Of a stretch of DNA of 64,000 nucleotides, positions 45,412 through 54,639 are shown in pieces. The translations under genes were made by a program, and so were the position numbers. Every line of letters begins with the position of its first letter. The first letter of the stretch is position 1. The notes under the pieces were generated by a model. It saw only the letters and a program-made list of their open reading frames with translations, was not told the DNA's origin and did no database searches. This DNA is from Leucobacter chromiiresistens (lineage in GTDB: Bacteria; Actinomycetota; Actinomycetes; Actinomycetales; Microbacteriaceae). Where the stretch lies: the NCBI RefSeq assembly GCF_900102345.1, contig NZ_FNKB01000001.1:2046001-2110000 (forward strand), read 5' to 3'.

Positions 45412-45460
45412 GTCGATGCGCGGGCTCTTCGTCGATGCGCGGGCTCTTCGTCGATGCGGG
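45412..45460. repeat. 19-bp tandem repeat, 2.6 copies
   Basis: GTCGATGCGCGGGCTCTTC at 45412-45430 and 45431-45449 and a partial third copy 45450-45460, in the tesB promoter region just before the TAGACT at 45467. Perfect copies suggest recent expansion. It could alter spacing of a promoter or be an operator array. Confidence 0.75.
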
Positions 45461-45466
45461 GGCCGG

Positions 45467-45472
45467 TAGACT
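45467..45472 (+). promoter_or_regulatory. -10 hexamer of unknown gene, leaderless
   Basis: TAGACT ends 8 nt before ATG 45481. This favours that start over the longer reading from 45400, which would be encoded by the tandem repeat. Confidence 0.5.
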
Positions 45473-45480
45473 CGGGGGCC

Positions 45481-46128
45481 ATGCCCGTGACGCTTGAGTT
45501 CTCCGACGCCGCCACGCGAGACGATCTCCGCATCTTCCTCGAACGGCTGCTGCGCGCCGGGCAGCCGGACGTGCGCGTGGTGTCGCGGGGGCGCGCCCTC
45601 GCGGTGTACGGGTGCATGCAGGCGCCGCGGGGCATCACGGACTCCGTGCCCGTCGTGCTCGTGATGCGCGCCTTCGGGCTCTCCGAGGATCCCGAATCGC
45701 CGGTCGATGCGACCGTGCCGGGCCGGGCACTCCTCGATCGCATCGCGCGGATGGGACTCGCCGGGCGACGGCTCGATCTGCCCGATTCGAGTGCGCTGGC
45801 GGCGTGGGCGGGCGTGCTGCCGCCGACCGCGGGGTGGGCGCCGGCGGGGGCGCTGGACGGGCCGTCGCTCGGCTCGGTCGCGGCGGAGGGGATCGGACGC
45901 GTCGCCGAGCTGCTGCCGGCGGACCCGGGCGAGGCGGTGGTGCATCGCGTGCGCGCGTCGGTCTGGGGGCTGGAGATGGCGCCCGGCATTCCCGCTGCCG
46001 CCGCCTTCGCCGCAGAGGCCATGGGCTTCCTGAAGGACGCGCCGACCGTCGAGGTCGCCCGGTCGCTGACCTGGGTGCGGCTGCGCACTCCGAATGGGCA
46101 TGTGCTCGTGCGATCCCTGCTCGGCTGA
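45481..46128 (+). CDS. Protein of unknown function
   Basis: A 215-aa soluble protein that I do not recognise. It has no signal peptide or transmembrane segment. It is rich in Ala, Gly, Arg and Leu, with a predicted alpha/beta N-terminal part (PVTLEFSDAATRDDLRIFLERLL) and a C-terminal helix-strand end (VARSLTWVRLRTPNGHVLV). A single cysteine sits at 44. No catalytic motif is visible. It sits between tesB and rpoZ, where gmk lies upstream of rpoZ in many actinobacteria. It is leaderless. Confidence 0.75.
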   Translation: MPVTLEFSDAATRDDLRIFLERLLRAGQPDVRVVSRGRALAVYGCMQAPRGITDSVPVVLVMRAFGLSEDPESPVDATVPGRALLDRIARMGLAGRRLDLPDSSALAAWAGVLPPTAGWAPAGALDGPSLGSVAAEGIGRVAELLPADPGEAVVHRVRASVWGLEMAPGIPAAAAFAAEAMGFLKDAPTVEVARSLTWVRLRTPNGHVLVRSLLG

Positions 46129-46161
46129 GGGGCGCGCCCAGCGAAGCGCCGAAACCTCGGG

Positions 46162-46167
46162 TAGGAT
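46162..46167 (+). promoter_or_regulatory. -10 hexamer of rpoZ
   Basis: TAGGAT, with a leader of about 20 nt and AGAGGAG (46180-46186) as ribosome binding site before ATG 46195. Confidence 0.5.
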
Positions 46168-46194
46168 GGGACGGTCAACTAGAGGAGTGTGTAC

Positions 46195-46482
46195 ATGGCC
46201 AATCCCAACGGCATCATCGACCCGCCCATCGACGATCTGCTCGAGAAGGTCGATTCGAAGTACGCCTTGGTGGTCTTCGCCTCGCAGCGTGCACGTCAGA
46301 TCAACGATTACTACACGGATCTGCACGACGGCAACCTGTTCGACAACGTCGGCCCCCTGGTCGATTCGTCCGTCGACGACAAGCCGCTGTCGATCGCGCT
46401 GCACGAGATCGTCGAGGGCAAGCTCACGATGACGCGCCGCGCCGAAGAGGCGAGCGCGACCGACGAGCTCGAGGAAGTGTAA
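46195..46482 (+). CDS. rpoZ: RNA polymerase omega subunit
   Basis: Smallest subunit of RNA polymerase (95 aa), which helps fold and assemble beta'. Typical segments are [31 protein letters not shown] and [20 protein letters not shown] 46195 is chosen over GTG 46189 because spacing from AGAGGAG is better and matches homologues. Normally followed by coaBC, which is missing here. Confidence 0.95.
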   Translation: MANPNGIIDPPIDDLLEKVDSKYALVVFASQRARQINDYYTDLHDGNLFDNVGPLVDSSVDDKPLSIALHEIVEGKLTMTRRAEEASATDELEEV

Positions 46483-46509
46483 TCTTCAGCTGCATTCGCG
46501 AGCAGCGTC

Positions 46510-46547
46510 GGTGGCGTCGGATACCCTGAACAGGGTCCGGCGCCACC
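46510..46547 (+). terminator. Hairpin between rpoZ and metK
   Basis: A long stem-loop (46510-46547) with GGTGGCG pairing with CGCCACC (46541-46547), then CGG/CCGG and ACCCT/AGGGT inner pairs, GAAC loop, and GCTGTTTCC afterwards. Probable rpoZ terminator or a metK leader attenuator. It does not match a SAM riboswitch I can recognise. Confidence 0.5.
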
Positions 46548-46598
46548 GCTGTTTCCGGCTCCATCCTTCCGCCGTCAGCCTTTACCTTGAGGAGCACC

Positions 46599-47792
46599 GT
46601 GCCGCTTCGCCAGTTCACGTCAGAGTCCGTCACCGAGGGCCACCCCGACAAGATTTGCGATCGCATCTCCGACACCATTCTCGACGCGATGCTCGCGCAG
46701 GATCCCGGTGCTCGGGTGGCGGTGGAGACGCTCGTGACGACGGGGCTCGTCCACGTCGCCGGCGAGGTCTCGACCACGGGGTACGTGGAGATTCCGCAGT
46801 TGGTGCGCGAGGCGGTGCGCGACATCGGGTACACCAGCTCGGAGATGGGGTTCGACGCGTCGTCGTGCGGCGTCTCGGTATCGATCGGCCAGCAGTCGCC
46901 CGACATTGCCGGCGGCGTCGACACGTCGTTGGAGGTGCGCAGCGGCGCCGATGCGGATGACGCGCTGAACCAGCAGGGCGCGGGCGATCAGGGCATCATG
47001 TTCGGCTTCGCGACGGACGAGACGCCCGAGCTCCACCCGCTCCCGAGCTGGGTCGCCCACCGGCTCGCGGAGCGGCTCACGGAGGTGCGCAAGAGCGGCG
47101 AGCTGCCCGAGCTGCGGCCCGACGGCAAGACGCAGGTCACCATCGGCTACGACGGAGACCGCGCGGCCAGCGTCGAGGCCGTCGTGGTGTCGACGCAGCA
47201 CCACGCCGGCATGACCCAGCCGGCGCTGCGCGACGCCGTCGAGCGCCTGGTGATCCGCCCGGTGCTCGAGCAGGTGGAGCTGCCGAGCGCGAATGCCGAG
47301 CTGTTCATCAACCCGGCCGGTCCGTTCGTCGTCGGCGGCCCCATGGGAGACGCCGGGCTCACCGGCCGCAAGATCATCATCGACACCTACGGCGGCGCGA
47401 GCCGGCACGGCGGAGGCGCCTTCAGCGGCAAGGACCCCTCGAAGGTCGATCGTTCGGCGGCGTACGCGATGCGCTGGGTCGCCAAGCACGTGGTGCGGGC
47501 CGGGCTCGCGTCGCGCGCGGAGCTGCAGGTGGCGTACGCGATCGGGCGCGCGCACCCGGTCGGGCTCTACGTCGAGACGTTCGGCACCGAGACGGTTCCG
47601 CTCGACCGCATCGAGCGCGCAGTGCGCGAGGTCTTCGACCTGCGACCCCTGGCGATCATCCGGGATCTCGATCTGCTGCGCCCGGTCTACGCGCGCACGA
47701 GCGCCTACGGGCATTTCGGCCGCGAGCTCCCGGAGTTCACCTGGGAGTCGACCCCCCGCGTCGCCGAACTGCGGGCCGCCGCGGGCCTGTAG
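46599..47792 (+). CDS. metK: S-adenosylmethionine synthase
   Basis: Makes SAM from methionine and ATP (397 aa). Typical blocks: [53 protein letters not shown], and [22 protein letters not shown] 46599 follows GAGGAG (46589-46594). SAM is used by RsmH and RsmB of this window. priA follows after 9 bp, so probably one transcript. Confidence 0.97.
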   Translation: MPLRQFTSESVTEGHPDKICDRISDTILDAMLAQDPGARVAVETLVTTGLVHVAGEVSTTGYVEIPQLVREAVRDIGYTSSEMGFDASSCGVSVSIGQQSPDIAGGVDTSLEVRSGADADDALNQQGAGDQGIMFGFATDETPELHPLPSWVAHRLAERLTEVRKSGELPELRPDGKTQVTIGYDGDRAASVEAVVVSTQHHAGMTQPALRDAVERLVIRPVLEQVELPSANAELFINPAGPFVVGGPMGDAGLTGRKIIIDTYGGASRHGGGAFSGKDPSKVDRSAAYAMRWVAKHVVRAGLASRAELQVAYAIGRAHPVGLYVETFGTETVPLDRIERAVREVFDLRPLAIIRDLDLLRPVYARTSAYGHFGRELPEFTWESTPRVAELRAAAGL

Positions 47793-47801
47793 GCGCGCGG
47801 C

Positions 47802-49934
47802 ATGCCCGATCCGAGCGCGCCCGCCTCGCCGTTCGCAGCCGCCGAGGCCGCGAACGGGCGCCCCGTCGCGAAGATCCTCCTCGACTCGGCGCTTCCGCAG
47901 CTCGACCACCTGTTCGATTACGCGATACCGCCCGAGCTCGCGGACGACATCCGCGTCGGTCAGCGCGTCCGCGTGCCGTTCCGCTCGAAGGAGCGGAAGA
48001 CGTTCGGATACGTGATCGGGTTCGCCGAGCGCAGCGACTTCGGCGGGGAGCTCTCGCCCGTCGCCGACATCGTGACGCTCGTCCCGCTGCTCTCGGCTCC
48101 GGTGTGGCGCCTCGCACGGGCGGTCGCCGACCGGGCGGGCGGCTCGGCCGGCGACATCCTCCGCCTCGCGATTCCCGCGCGCCAGGTGCGCGTCGAGAAG
48201 CAGCACCTCGCCGCGGCCGCCGCACGGCAGCAGTCGGATGAGGCGGAGGCGGAGGCTGCACCGGAGGTTTCGGAGGCTGCGCCGGAGGCTTCGGAGGCTG
48301 CACCGGGGGCGGAGATCGCACCTGAGCCGGACACCGCACCGGAGGCTTCGGAGGCACCGCAGGAGGGCGCCGAAGCCGACATCGCCGCGCAGCTCGTCGC
48401 CGGATCCCGGCTCGCGCTCACGGCCTCCCACGGACCCGACCGCCTGCACACCGGCGAATGGGTCGGCGGCTGGGCCGCGCAACTGGCGCGCATCGCGCTC
48501 GCAGTGCACGCTCTCGGACGCAGCGCGATCCTCATCGCCCCCGACTACCGCGACCTCGATCAGCTGCGCGACGCGCTCGCAGCGCTCGGGCACGACGACA
48601 TCGTGCGCGTCGACTCCCGTCAGTCGAACGCCGAGCGCTACGCCGGGTTCCTCCGCGCGCGAGACCTCGAACCGCGCATCATCCTCGGCAACCGGTCGGC
48701 GGTCTACGCGCCGGCCCACGCGCTCGGCGCGATCATCCTCTGGGACGACGGCGACCCCGTGCTCGCCGAGCCGCTCTCGCCGTACGTGCACGCTCGCGAC
48801 GCCGCACTCGTGCGCGCCGAGCAGGAGACCGCGGGGCTCTTCTTCGCTGCGCACGCGCGCAGCGCCGAGGTGCAGCGCCTCGTCGACCTCGGCTACGTGC
48901 GAGCGCAGCGCAACCCGCCCCGCCGGGCGCGGGTCGTGCACGCCGATGCGTCGCTCGCCCCCGACGCCTTCGCGGGCCGCGTGCCCGAATTCGCGGCGCG
49001 AACGATCCGGGAGGGGCTGCGCACCGGGCCGGTGCTCGTGCAGGTCGCCACGCCCGGCTACGCGCCCGTCGCCGTCTGCGAGGACTGCGGCGACCTCGCC
49101 CGGTGCGGCTTCTGCAACGGGCCGATCGGCTTCCGCGTGATCGGCCGCGCCTCGTGCAGATGGTGCGGCGAGTACGCGAGCGACTGGCACTGCCGCACCT
49201 GCGACGGCACCCGCCTCGTCGAACGCGGCATGGGCTCCGGGCGCACCGTCGAGCAGTTCGAACGGCAGTTCGAGGGGGCGCGTGTGCTGCTCAGCGATGG
49301 CGAGCACCCGCGCGAGCGCGTCGACGCCCGGCCCGCGATCGTGGTCGCCACCCGCGGCGCCGAACCGCTCGCTGCGGGCGGTTACCGGGCGGTGGTGCTG
49401 CTCGATGCCGAGCGCCTGCTGAGCATCGAGACGCTCCGCGCGGGGGAGGACTGCCTGCGCTGGTGGGAGAACGCCGCGGCGCTGACCGCGCCCGACGGCA
49501 TCTGCCTGATGGCGTCCGGAGGCGGACCGGTGGTGCGGGCCTTCGTCACGGGGCGGGTGGAGGAGTGGCTGCACGACGAGCTGCGCGACCGCCACGCCCT
49601 GAGATACCCGCCGGCCGTACGGGTGGCGAGTGTCAGCGGCGGGCCCGACGAGGTCGAACGTGCACTGCAGCAGCTCGCATCGATCCCCGGAGTCGATCAC
49701 CTCGGCCCCACGCCGCTGCCATCGGGTGGCCCCACGCGCGCCCCGACCGGTCTCGTGCGCGCGATCGTGCGGTTCGACTACGGCCACGGAGCGGAGGTCG
49801 CGAGCCGCCTCCGCGGCGCGCTCGTCGCCGACGCGGCCGGATCGGCGTCGCGTGCGCGCGGCCGGGGGCCGGGCCGCGCCCGGCCCGAGGCCCTGAAGCT
49901 CCGCTTCGACGACCGGGGCGTCTTCGACGGGTGA
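47802..49934 (+). CDS. priA: PriA-family primosomal protein without helicase motifs
   Basis: Replication-restart protein of the actinobacterial PriA type (710 aa). The N-terminal 3'-DNA binding part (VAKILLDSALPQLDHLFDYAIPPEL, VRVPF) and the zinc-binding cysteine cluster (CEDCGDLARCGFCNGP...CRWCGEYASDWHCRTC, about 427-467) are kept. The Walker A position reads TASHGPDRLHTGE with no GKT, and the DExH box reads ILWDDGD, so it is not expected to be an ATP-driven helicase. An Ala/Glu/Pro low-complexity insertion (about 146-190) is encoded by 21-bp repeats. Confidence 0.9.
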   Translation: MPDPSAPASPFAAAEAANGRPVAKILLDSALPQLDHLFDYAIPPELADDIRVGQRVRVPFRSKERKTFGYVIGFAERSDFGGELSPVADIVTLVPLLSAPVWRLARAVADRAGGSAGDILRLAIPARQVRVEKQHLAAAAARQQSDEAEAEAAPEVSEAAPEASEAAPGAEIAPEPDTAPEASEAPQEGAEADIAAQLVAGSRLALTASHGPDRLHTGEWVGGWAAQLARIALAVHALGRSAILIAPDYRDLDQLRDALAALGHDDIVRVDSRQSNAERYAGFLRARDLEPRIILGNRSAVYAPAHALGAIILWDDGDPVLAEPLSPYVHARDAALVRAEQETAGLFFAAHARSAEVQRLVDLGYVRAQRNPPRRARVVHADASLAPDAFAGRVPEFAARTIREGLRTGPVLVQVATPGYAPVAVCEDCGDLARCGFCNGPIGFRVIGRASCRWCGEYASDWHCRTCDGTRLVERGMGSGRTVEQFERQFEGARVLLSDGEHPRERVDARPAIVVATRGAEPLAAGGYRAVVLLDAERLLSIETLRAGEDCLRWWENAAALTAPDGICLMASGGGPVVRAFVTGRVEEWLHDELRDRHALRYPPAVRVASVSGGPDEVERALQQLASIPGVDHLGPTPLPSGGPTRAPTGLVRAIVRFDYGHGAEVASRLRGALVADAAGSASRARGRGPGRARPEALKLRFDDRGVFDG
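48251..48312. repeat. In-frame 21-bp repeats within priA
   Basis: Three consecutive 21-bp units at 48251-48271, 48272-48292 and 48293-48312 (last one base short and diverged), encoding EAAPEVS, EAAPEAS and EAAPGAE; a degenerate copy recurs near 48337-48359. Confidence 0.75.
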
Positions 49935-49971
49935 CGCGGTCCCGGCCGCGTTCCCGCCGGGCGAGTGGCGG

Positions 49972-50004
49972 TCCCACGCGCCGGCGCGGGGCCGGCGCGT
50001 GGGA
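49972..50004. promoter_or_regulatory. Long perfect hairpin overlapping the fmt promoter
   Basis: TCCCACGCGCCGGC (49972-49985) and GCCGGCGCGTGGGA (49991-50004) form a 14-bp stem with a 5-nt loop, just before and overlapping a GAGAAT -10-like hexamer (50003-50008). It may end the priA transcript or affect promoter melting. No U tract follows. Confidence 0.5.
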
Positions 50005-50014
50005 GAATGGCGGG

Positions 50015-50950
50015 ATGCGGATCGTCTTTGCCGGAACCCCCGAGTTCGCCGTACCCAGTCTTGCAGCGCTCCGCGCCGCGGGCCACGAGATCGCGGGTGT
50101 GATCACTCGCGAGGACGCGCCGCTCGGGCGCAAGCGCGTGCTGACCCCGTCGCCCGTGGCCGTCGCCGCCGAAGCGCTCCGCATTCCGGTGCTCCGCGCG
50201 AACCGGCTCGATGAGGCCGCAACGGAGTGGGTGCGGGGGCTCGGCGCCGACCTCGGCGTCATCGTGGCCTACGGCGGGCTCGTGCGCGAGCCGCTCCTGA
50301 GCCTGCCGGAGCTCGGCTGGATCAACCTCCACTTCTCGGAACTGCCCCGGTGGCGGGGTGCGGCTCCGGTGCAGCGGGCGCTCGAAGCCGGCGAGCAGCG
50401 CCTCGGGGTCACCGTGTTCCGCCTGGTCGAAGCGCTCGACGCCGGCGACGTGCTGGCGCGGGACGCGCGCGAGTTCGCAGCGGGCACCACCGCGGGGGAG
50501 GCGCTGACCGAGCTCGCGTCGTTCGGTACGACGGCTCTTGCGCGCGCCGTGGCGGCCCTCGCCGAGAACCCCGGGGCAGGTGAGGCGCAGCACGGCGAGG
50601 CGACCTACGCGCGGAAGCTCTCCCGAGACGACGGCCGACTGCGGCTGGACGGCGACAGCCGCGCGGTGCTCGCGCAGTGGGCCGGCATGACCCCGGAGCC
50701 CGGAGCGTACGCGCTGCACGAGGATGCCCCGTTGAAGGTGCTCGAACTGCGCGCGGCACCGGTGGGCGCAAGTGTCGCAGACGCGGGCGCGGTCGACGGG
50801 GTCGGCGCGGTATCGCTGCAGGACGGCCGGGCGATGCTCGCGCTGCGCGACGGCGCCCTCGAACTCGTGCGCGTGCAACCGGCCGGGAAGCCGGCGATGG
50901 ACGGCGCGGCCTGGTTGCGCGGGCGCGGCGGAAGCGCGGTGCTCGCATGA
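50015..50950 (+). CDS. fmt: Methionyl-tRNA formyltransferase
   Basis: Formylates initiator Met-tRNA with 10-formyltetrahydrofolate (311 aa). Typical N-terminus RIVFAGTPEFAVPSL, catalytic INLHFSELPRWRGAAPVQRAL, and the C-terminal tRNA-binding domain. Its hydrolytic partner Def is at 4314. ATG 50015 is probably leaderless, since GAGAAT ends 6 nt upstream. Stop overlaps the rsmB ATG (ATGA). Confidence 0.97.
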   Translation: MRIVFAGTPEFAVPSLAALRAAGHEIAGVITREDAPLGRKRVLTPSPVAVAAEALRIPVLRANRLDEAATEWVRGLGADLGVIVAYGGLVREPLLSLPELGWINLHFSELPRWRGAAPVQRALEAGEQRLGVTVFRLVEALDAGDVLARDAREFAAGTTAGEALTELASFGTTALARAVAALAENPGAGEAQHGEATYARKLSRDDGRLRLDGDSRAVLAQWAGMTPEPGAYALHEDAPLKVLELRAAPVGASVADAGAVDGVGAVSLQDGRAMLALRDGALELVRVQPAGKPAMDGAAWLRGRGGSAVLA

Positions 50951-52449
50951 GCGGGGGCGCTCGCATGAGCGGCGGTGCGCGCGGCAGCGGCGGCGGGCAG
51001 CGCCGCACCGGCGGGGGGCAGCGCCGCACTGGCGGTGGCGGTGGCGGCCGGATCTCGCCGGCCCGTCTCGTGGCGTACGAGGTGCTGCAGGATGTCGAGG
51101 AGCGCGATTCGTACGCGAACCTCGCGCTGCCCGGGCGCATCCGAGATGCGGGGCTCGACGCCCGCGATGCCGGCCTCGCCACCGAGCTCGCGGCCGGAGC
51201 GCTGCGCTGGCGCGGTCGGTACGACCGCATCATCGAACTGGCCGCGGGGCGCGAGATCGAGCGCATCGACGCGCGCACGCGCACGGTGCTGCGGTTGGGC
51301 GCGCATCAGCTGCTCGGCATGCGCACGGCCGCGCACGCCGCGGTGAACGAGAGCGTCGAGCTGCAGCGGCGCGTGGGCAACCGCGCGGCAGCCGGCTTCG
51401 TGAACGGGGTGCTGCGGAGCATCGGCCGCGCATCGAACGACGAGTGGGACGCGCGGATCGCCGACGCCGCGACGAGCGCGAACGACGCGCGCGCGGCACT
51501 CGCGTCGCACCCGACGTGGATCATCCGGGCCCTGCAGGATGCGCTGCGCGCGGAGGGGCGGGAGGCCGAGCTGGACGCACTGCTCGCTGCCGACAACGAC
51601 GCCCCGCGCGTCAGCCTCGCGATCCTGCCCGGCGCCGGCGTCACCGTCGCGGAGGCGGCGATGGCCGCAGCCGAGTCGGGTGCGACCGCGACCGGCCCCT
51701 CCCCGCTCGGAGTGGAGATCGGCGCGGGCGATCCCGCGCGTGCGATCGCAGTCAGCGGTGCCCGACCCGGCTACGCGCGCGTGCAGGATCAGGGATCGCA
51801 GCTCGCCGCGCTGGCCCTCACGCGGGTGCGTCCGGTGCGCCGCGGGGAGCGGTGGCTCGACCTCTGCGCCGGCCCGGGAGGCAAGACGGCGGTGCTCGGC
51901 GCGGAGGCGCTCGCTGCGGGGGCGCGCGTGCGCGCGAACGAGGTCTCCGAGCATCGCGCTGAGCTGGTGCGGAGGTCGGTGAGCGGCGTCGCGGACGCCG
52001 TCGAGGTGGTCTCCTACGACGGCAGGGGCGACGAGGCCTACGGCGGGCAGACGTTCGACCGCATTCTCGTGGACGCCCCGTGCTCCGGCCTCGGCGCGCT
52101 GCGCCGCCGCCCCGAGGCGCGCTGGCGCAAGCAGCCGTCCGATCTCCCCGAGCTGACCCGCCTGCAGGCGGAGCTGCTGCGGCAGGCGACCGCGCACCTG
52201 GCGCCGGGGGGAGTGCTCGCCTACGTCACCTGCTCGCCGCACCTCGCGGAGACCCGCGTCACGCTGGATCGCCTGCTCCGAGACCACCCCGAGCTGCGCG
52301 AGATCGACGCGCGAGCGGTGGTGGGCGAGGTCGCGCGCTCGGAGATCGATCTCGCCGGCGCGTCGCTGAGCGTGCAGCTCTGGCCCCACCGGCACGGCAC
52401 CGACGCGATGTTCATCGCGCTCGTGGAACGGCGGGCGACCGGCGCCTAG
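50947..52449 (+). CDS. rsmB: 16S rRNA (cytosine967-C5)-methyltransferase RsmB
   Basis: SAM-dependent rRNA methyltransferase (500 aa): a NusB-like N-terminal domain (about 33-165) and a catalytic domain with LDLCAGPGGKTAVL, motif IV DAPCSGLG (C379), and motif VI VTCSPHLAET with nucleophile C429. The first 35 residues are a Gly/Arg-rich tract with two copies each of MSGGAR and GQRRTGG, encoded by direct repeats; ATG 50965 is an alternative start. Overlaps fmt (ATGA). Confidence 0.94.
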   Translation: MSGGARMSGGARGSGGGQRRTGGGQRRTGGGGGGRISPARLVAYEVLQDVEERDSYANLALPGRIRDAGLDARDAGLATELAAGALRWRGRYDRIIELAAGREIERIDARTRTVLRLGAHQLLGMRTAAHAAVNESVELQRRVGNRAAAGFVNGVLRSIGRASNDEWDARIADAATSANDARAALASHPTWIIRALQDALRAEGREAELDALLAADNDAPRVSLAILPGAGVTVAEAAMAAAESGATATGPSPLGVEIGAGDPARAIAVSGARPGYARVQDQGSQLAALALTRVRPVRRGERWLDLCAGPGGKTAVLGAEALAAGARVRANEVSEHRAELVRRSVSGVADAVEVVSYDGRGDEAYGGQTFDRILVDAPCSGLGALRRRPEARWRKQPSDLPELTRLQAELLRQATAHLAPGGVLAYVTCSPHLAETRVTLDRLLRDHPELREIDARAVVGEVARSEIDLAGASLSVQLWPHRHGTDAMFIALVERRATGA

Positions 52450-52474
52450 TCTGGTGGATGTCGGAGGCCGGGCT

Positions 52475-52480
52475 TACCCT
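52475..52480 (+). promoter_or_regulatory. -10 hexamer of MFS gene, leaderless
   Basis: TACCCT ends 6 nt before ATG 52487. Thus the ATG at 52454 is rejected as a start. Confidence 0.5.
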
Positions 52481-52486
52481 GTCAGC

Positions 52487-53923
52487 ATGGACGAACATCC
52501 CGGGTCGGAGCCGGCGCCGCCTCCGATCGCACCGACGCCTCCGCCGGGAGGAATGCGCACCTTCCTGCACGTGCTCGTGAACACCGCGGTGGCCAACCTC
52601 ACCACGAACTTCCTCTGGTTCGCCGTCGTGTTCTGGGTGTACCTCGAGACGCGCAGCATTCTCGCGACGGGTGTGCTCGGCGCGGTCTACATGATCCTCA
52701 TCGCCGTGTGCTCGATGTGGTTCGGATCGCTCGTCGACCGCATGCGCAAGCAGCGGGTCATGCTCGTCTCCGCCACCGCGTCGCTCGTGGCGTTCGTCAC
52801 GGGGTGCGTGATCTTCTTCGGCGTACCGCAGAGCGAGCTGCTCCGGCTCGATCGCCCCTGGTTCTGGCTGTTCACGCTCATCGTGCTCGCGGGGTGCGTC
52901 GTCGAGCTGCTGCGCAACCTCGCGCTGGCGACGACCGTGACCCTGCTCGTACCGACCGAGCGGCACGCCAACGCGAACGGGCTCGTCGGCACAGTGCAGG
53001 GCCTCGCGTTCATCGCCACGAGCGTCTTCAGCGGGCTCTCGGTGGGACTGCTCGGGATGGGCGGCACCATCATCATCGCCACCGTGTTCGTGGGCGCGCC
53101 GATCCTCCATCTGCTCGCGCTCCGCATCCCGGAGCCCGAGATCGTGCACGATCCGACCCGAAGCGCAGTCGACTTCCGCGGCGGAATGGCCGCGATGCTC
53201 ACGGTCCCCGGTCTGATCGCCCTCGTGTTCTTCTCGACGCTCAACAACCTCTCCGGCGGCGTGTTCATGGCGCTGCTCGACCCGTACGGGCTCGAACTGT
53301 TCTCTGTCGAGGTGTGGGGCATCGTGTTCGGCATCGCCTCGACGGGATTCATCGTCGGCGGCGCCGTCGTCGCGAAGTGGGGGCTCGGGAAGAACCCGAT
53401 CCGCACGATGCTCGTGCTCGCCGGGCTGCTCGGCGTGCTCGGCATGGTGTTCACGCTGCGCGACTGGCCGTGGCTGTTCATCGCCGGAATCTGGCTCTTC
53501 ATGGCGATGATGCCCGCGGTGGAGGCGGCGGAGCAGACCGTCATCCAGAAGGTCGTGCCGTTCGAGAAGCAGGGGCGTGTCTTCGGGCTCGCGATGACCT
53601 TCGAGGCGGCCGCGGCGCCGATCACCTCGCTGCTGATCGCCCCCATCGCGGAGTTCTGGGTCGTGCCGTACATGGAGCAGCCCGCCGGAGCCGCGCAGTG
53701 GGGCTGGCTGCTCGGGGAGGGGGAGAGCCGCGGCATCGCGCTCATCTTCGTGTGGGCCGGAGCGGCGATGGTGCTGGTCGCCGCTGGCGCCTTCGGCACG
53801 CGCGCATACCGGGTGCTCTCCCGAAGCTTCGCCGCTGCGCCCGCCGCGCCCGCGCCCGCGCCCGCGGCACCCGCGCCTGCGGAGCCGGCCCCGGCGTCCG
53901 ATGAGACCTCCCCGACGCCGTAG
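52487..53923 (+). CDS. MFS transporter
   Basis: Major facilitator superfamily exporter (478 aa, about twelve helices) of the macrolide/multidrug efflux-like branch (DUF894/MefE-type): [19 protein letters not shown] and [16 protein letters not shown] (motif A-like loop). The N-terminal 25 residues are Pro-rich, and the C-terminus is a Pro/Ala tail of about 35 residues. Substrate not predictable. A leaderless gene in an otherwise biosynthetic region between rsmB and rpe. Confidence 0.88.
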   Translation: MDEHPGSEPAPPPIAPTPPPGGMRTFLHVLVNTAVANLTTNFLWFAVVFWVYLETRSILATGVLGAVYMILIAVCSMWFGSLVDRMRKQRVMLVSATASLVAFVTGCVIFFGVPQSELLRLDRPWFWLFTLIVLAGCVVELLRNLALATTVTLLVPTERHANANGLVGTVQGLAFIATSVFSGLSVGLLGMGGTIIIATVFVGAPILHLLALRIPEPEIVHDPTRSAVDFRGGMAAMLTVPGLIALVFFSTLNNLSGGVFMALLDPYGLELFSVEVWGIVFGIASTGFIVGGAVVAKWGLGKNPIRTMLVLAGLLGVLGMVFTLRDWPWLFIAGIWLFMAMMPAVEAAEQTVIQKVVPFEKQGRVFGLAMTFEAAAAPITSLLIAPIAEFWVVPYMEQPAGAAQWGWLLGEGESRGIALIFVWAGAAMVLVAAGAFGTRAYRVLSRSFAAAPAAPAPAPAAPAPAEPAPASDETSPTP

Positions 53924-53926
53924 GCT
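53921..53926 (+). promoter_or_regulatory. -10 hexamer of rpe, leaderless
   Basis: TAGGCT overlaps the stop of the MFS gene (TAG 53921-53923) and ends 7 nt before GTG 53934. Confidence 0.55.
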
Positions 53927-53933
53927 GTCCTCC

Positions 53934-54596
53934 GTGACCGAGCAGCGCATCAACCCGAGCATCCTGTCCGCCGACTTCGTCAACCTGCAGTCCGAACTCG
54001 AGGCGATCCGCACCGCCGACCTCGTGCACGTCGACGTCATGGACAACCACTTCGTGCCGAACCTCACCATGGGCCCGCCCATCGTCGAGCGCATCCAGGC
54101 GGTCTCGCCGGTGCCGCTCGACGTCCACCTCATGATCGCCGACGCCGACCGCTGGGCGCCCGGTTACGCCGAACTCGGCGCCTACTCCGTGACGTTCCAC
54201 GCCGAGGCTGCGGCCGACCCCGTCGCCGTGGCGCGAGCCCTCCGCGAACGCGGCGCGCGCGCCGGCATCGCGCTCAAGCCGGGCACGGCCGCTGAACCGT
54301 ACCTCGACCTGCTGCCCGAATTCGATCAGGTGCTCGTGATGACGGTCGAGCCCGGCTTCGGCGGGCAGGCCTTCATGCCCGACATGATGCCGAAACTGCG
54401 CCGCTTCGCCGAGGCGCGGGCTCGGCACGGGCTCGACGTCTGGCTGCAGGTCGACGGCGGCATCACCGCCGACACGATCGGCATCGCGGCCGAGGCGGGA
54501 GCCGACACCTTCGTCGCGGGCTCCGCCGTCTACTCGGGAGTGCCCGAGGATCGCATCGCCGACCTCCGGCGGGCGGCCGCGGCGCACGCGCACTGA
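53934..54596 (+). CDS. rpe: Ribulose-phosphate 3-epimerase
   Basis: Pentose phosphate pathway enzyme (220 aa) converting ribulose-5-phosphate and xylulose-5-phosphate. TIM-barrel signatures [21 protein letters not shown] (metal ligands), [17 protein letters not shown] and QVDGGI. GTG 53934 is chosen over ATG 53901 because of the leaderless -10 and matching family N-terminus. Confidence 0.97.
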   Translation: MTEQRINPSILSADFVNLQSELEAIRTADLVHVDVMDNHFVPNLTMGPPIVERIQAVSPVPLDVHLMIADADRWAPGYAELGAYSVTFHAEAAADPVAVARALRERGARAGIALKPGTAAEPYLDLLPEFDQVLVMTVEPGFGGQAFMPDMMPKLRRFAEARARHGLDVWLQVDGGITADTIGIAAEAGADTFVAGSAVYSGVPEDRIADLRRAAAAHAH

Positions 54597-54639
54597 GCCG
54601 GCCGGCGCCCCCGCGATCCGGAGCCCGCGCGAAACCCGC

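Noticed and set aside
45412..45460. CRISPR-like array
   Set aside because: The repeats are directly joined without spacers and only 2.6 copies exist.
45400..45480. Longer N-terminus of the unknown gene beginning at 45400
   Set aside because: It would be encoded by the tandem repeat and lies upstream of the -10 hexamer at 45467.
46510..46598. Possible SAM riboswitch before metK
   Set aside because: Only one hairpin is visible, without the multi-stem or pseudoknot layout of SAM riboswitches.
48251..48359. Frameshifted or broken priA
   Set aside because: The repeats are multiples of three and the frame stays open; loss of ATPase motifs is a known trait of actinobacterial PriA.
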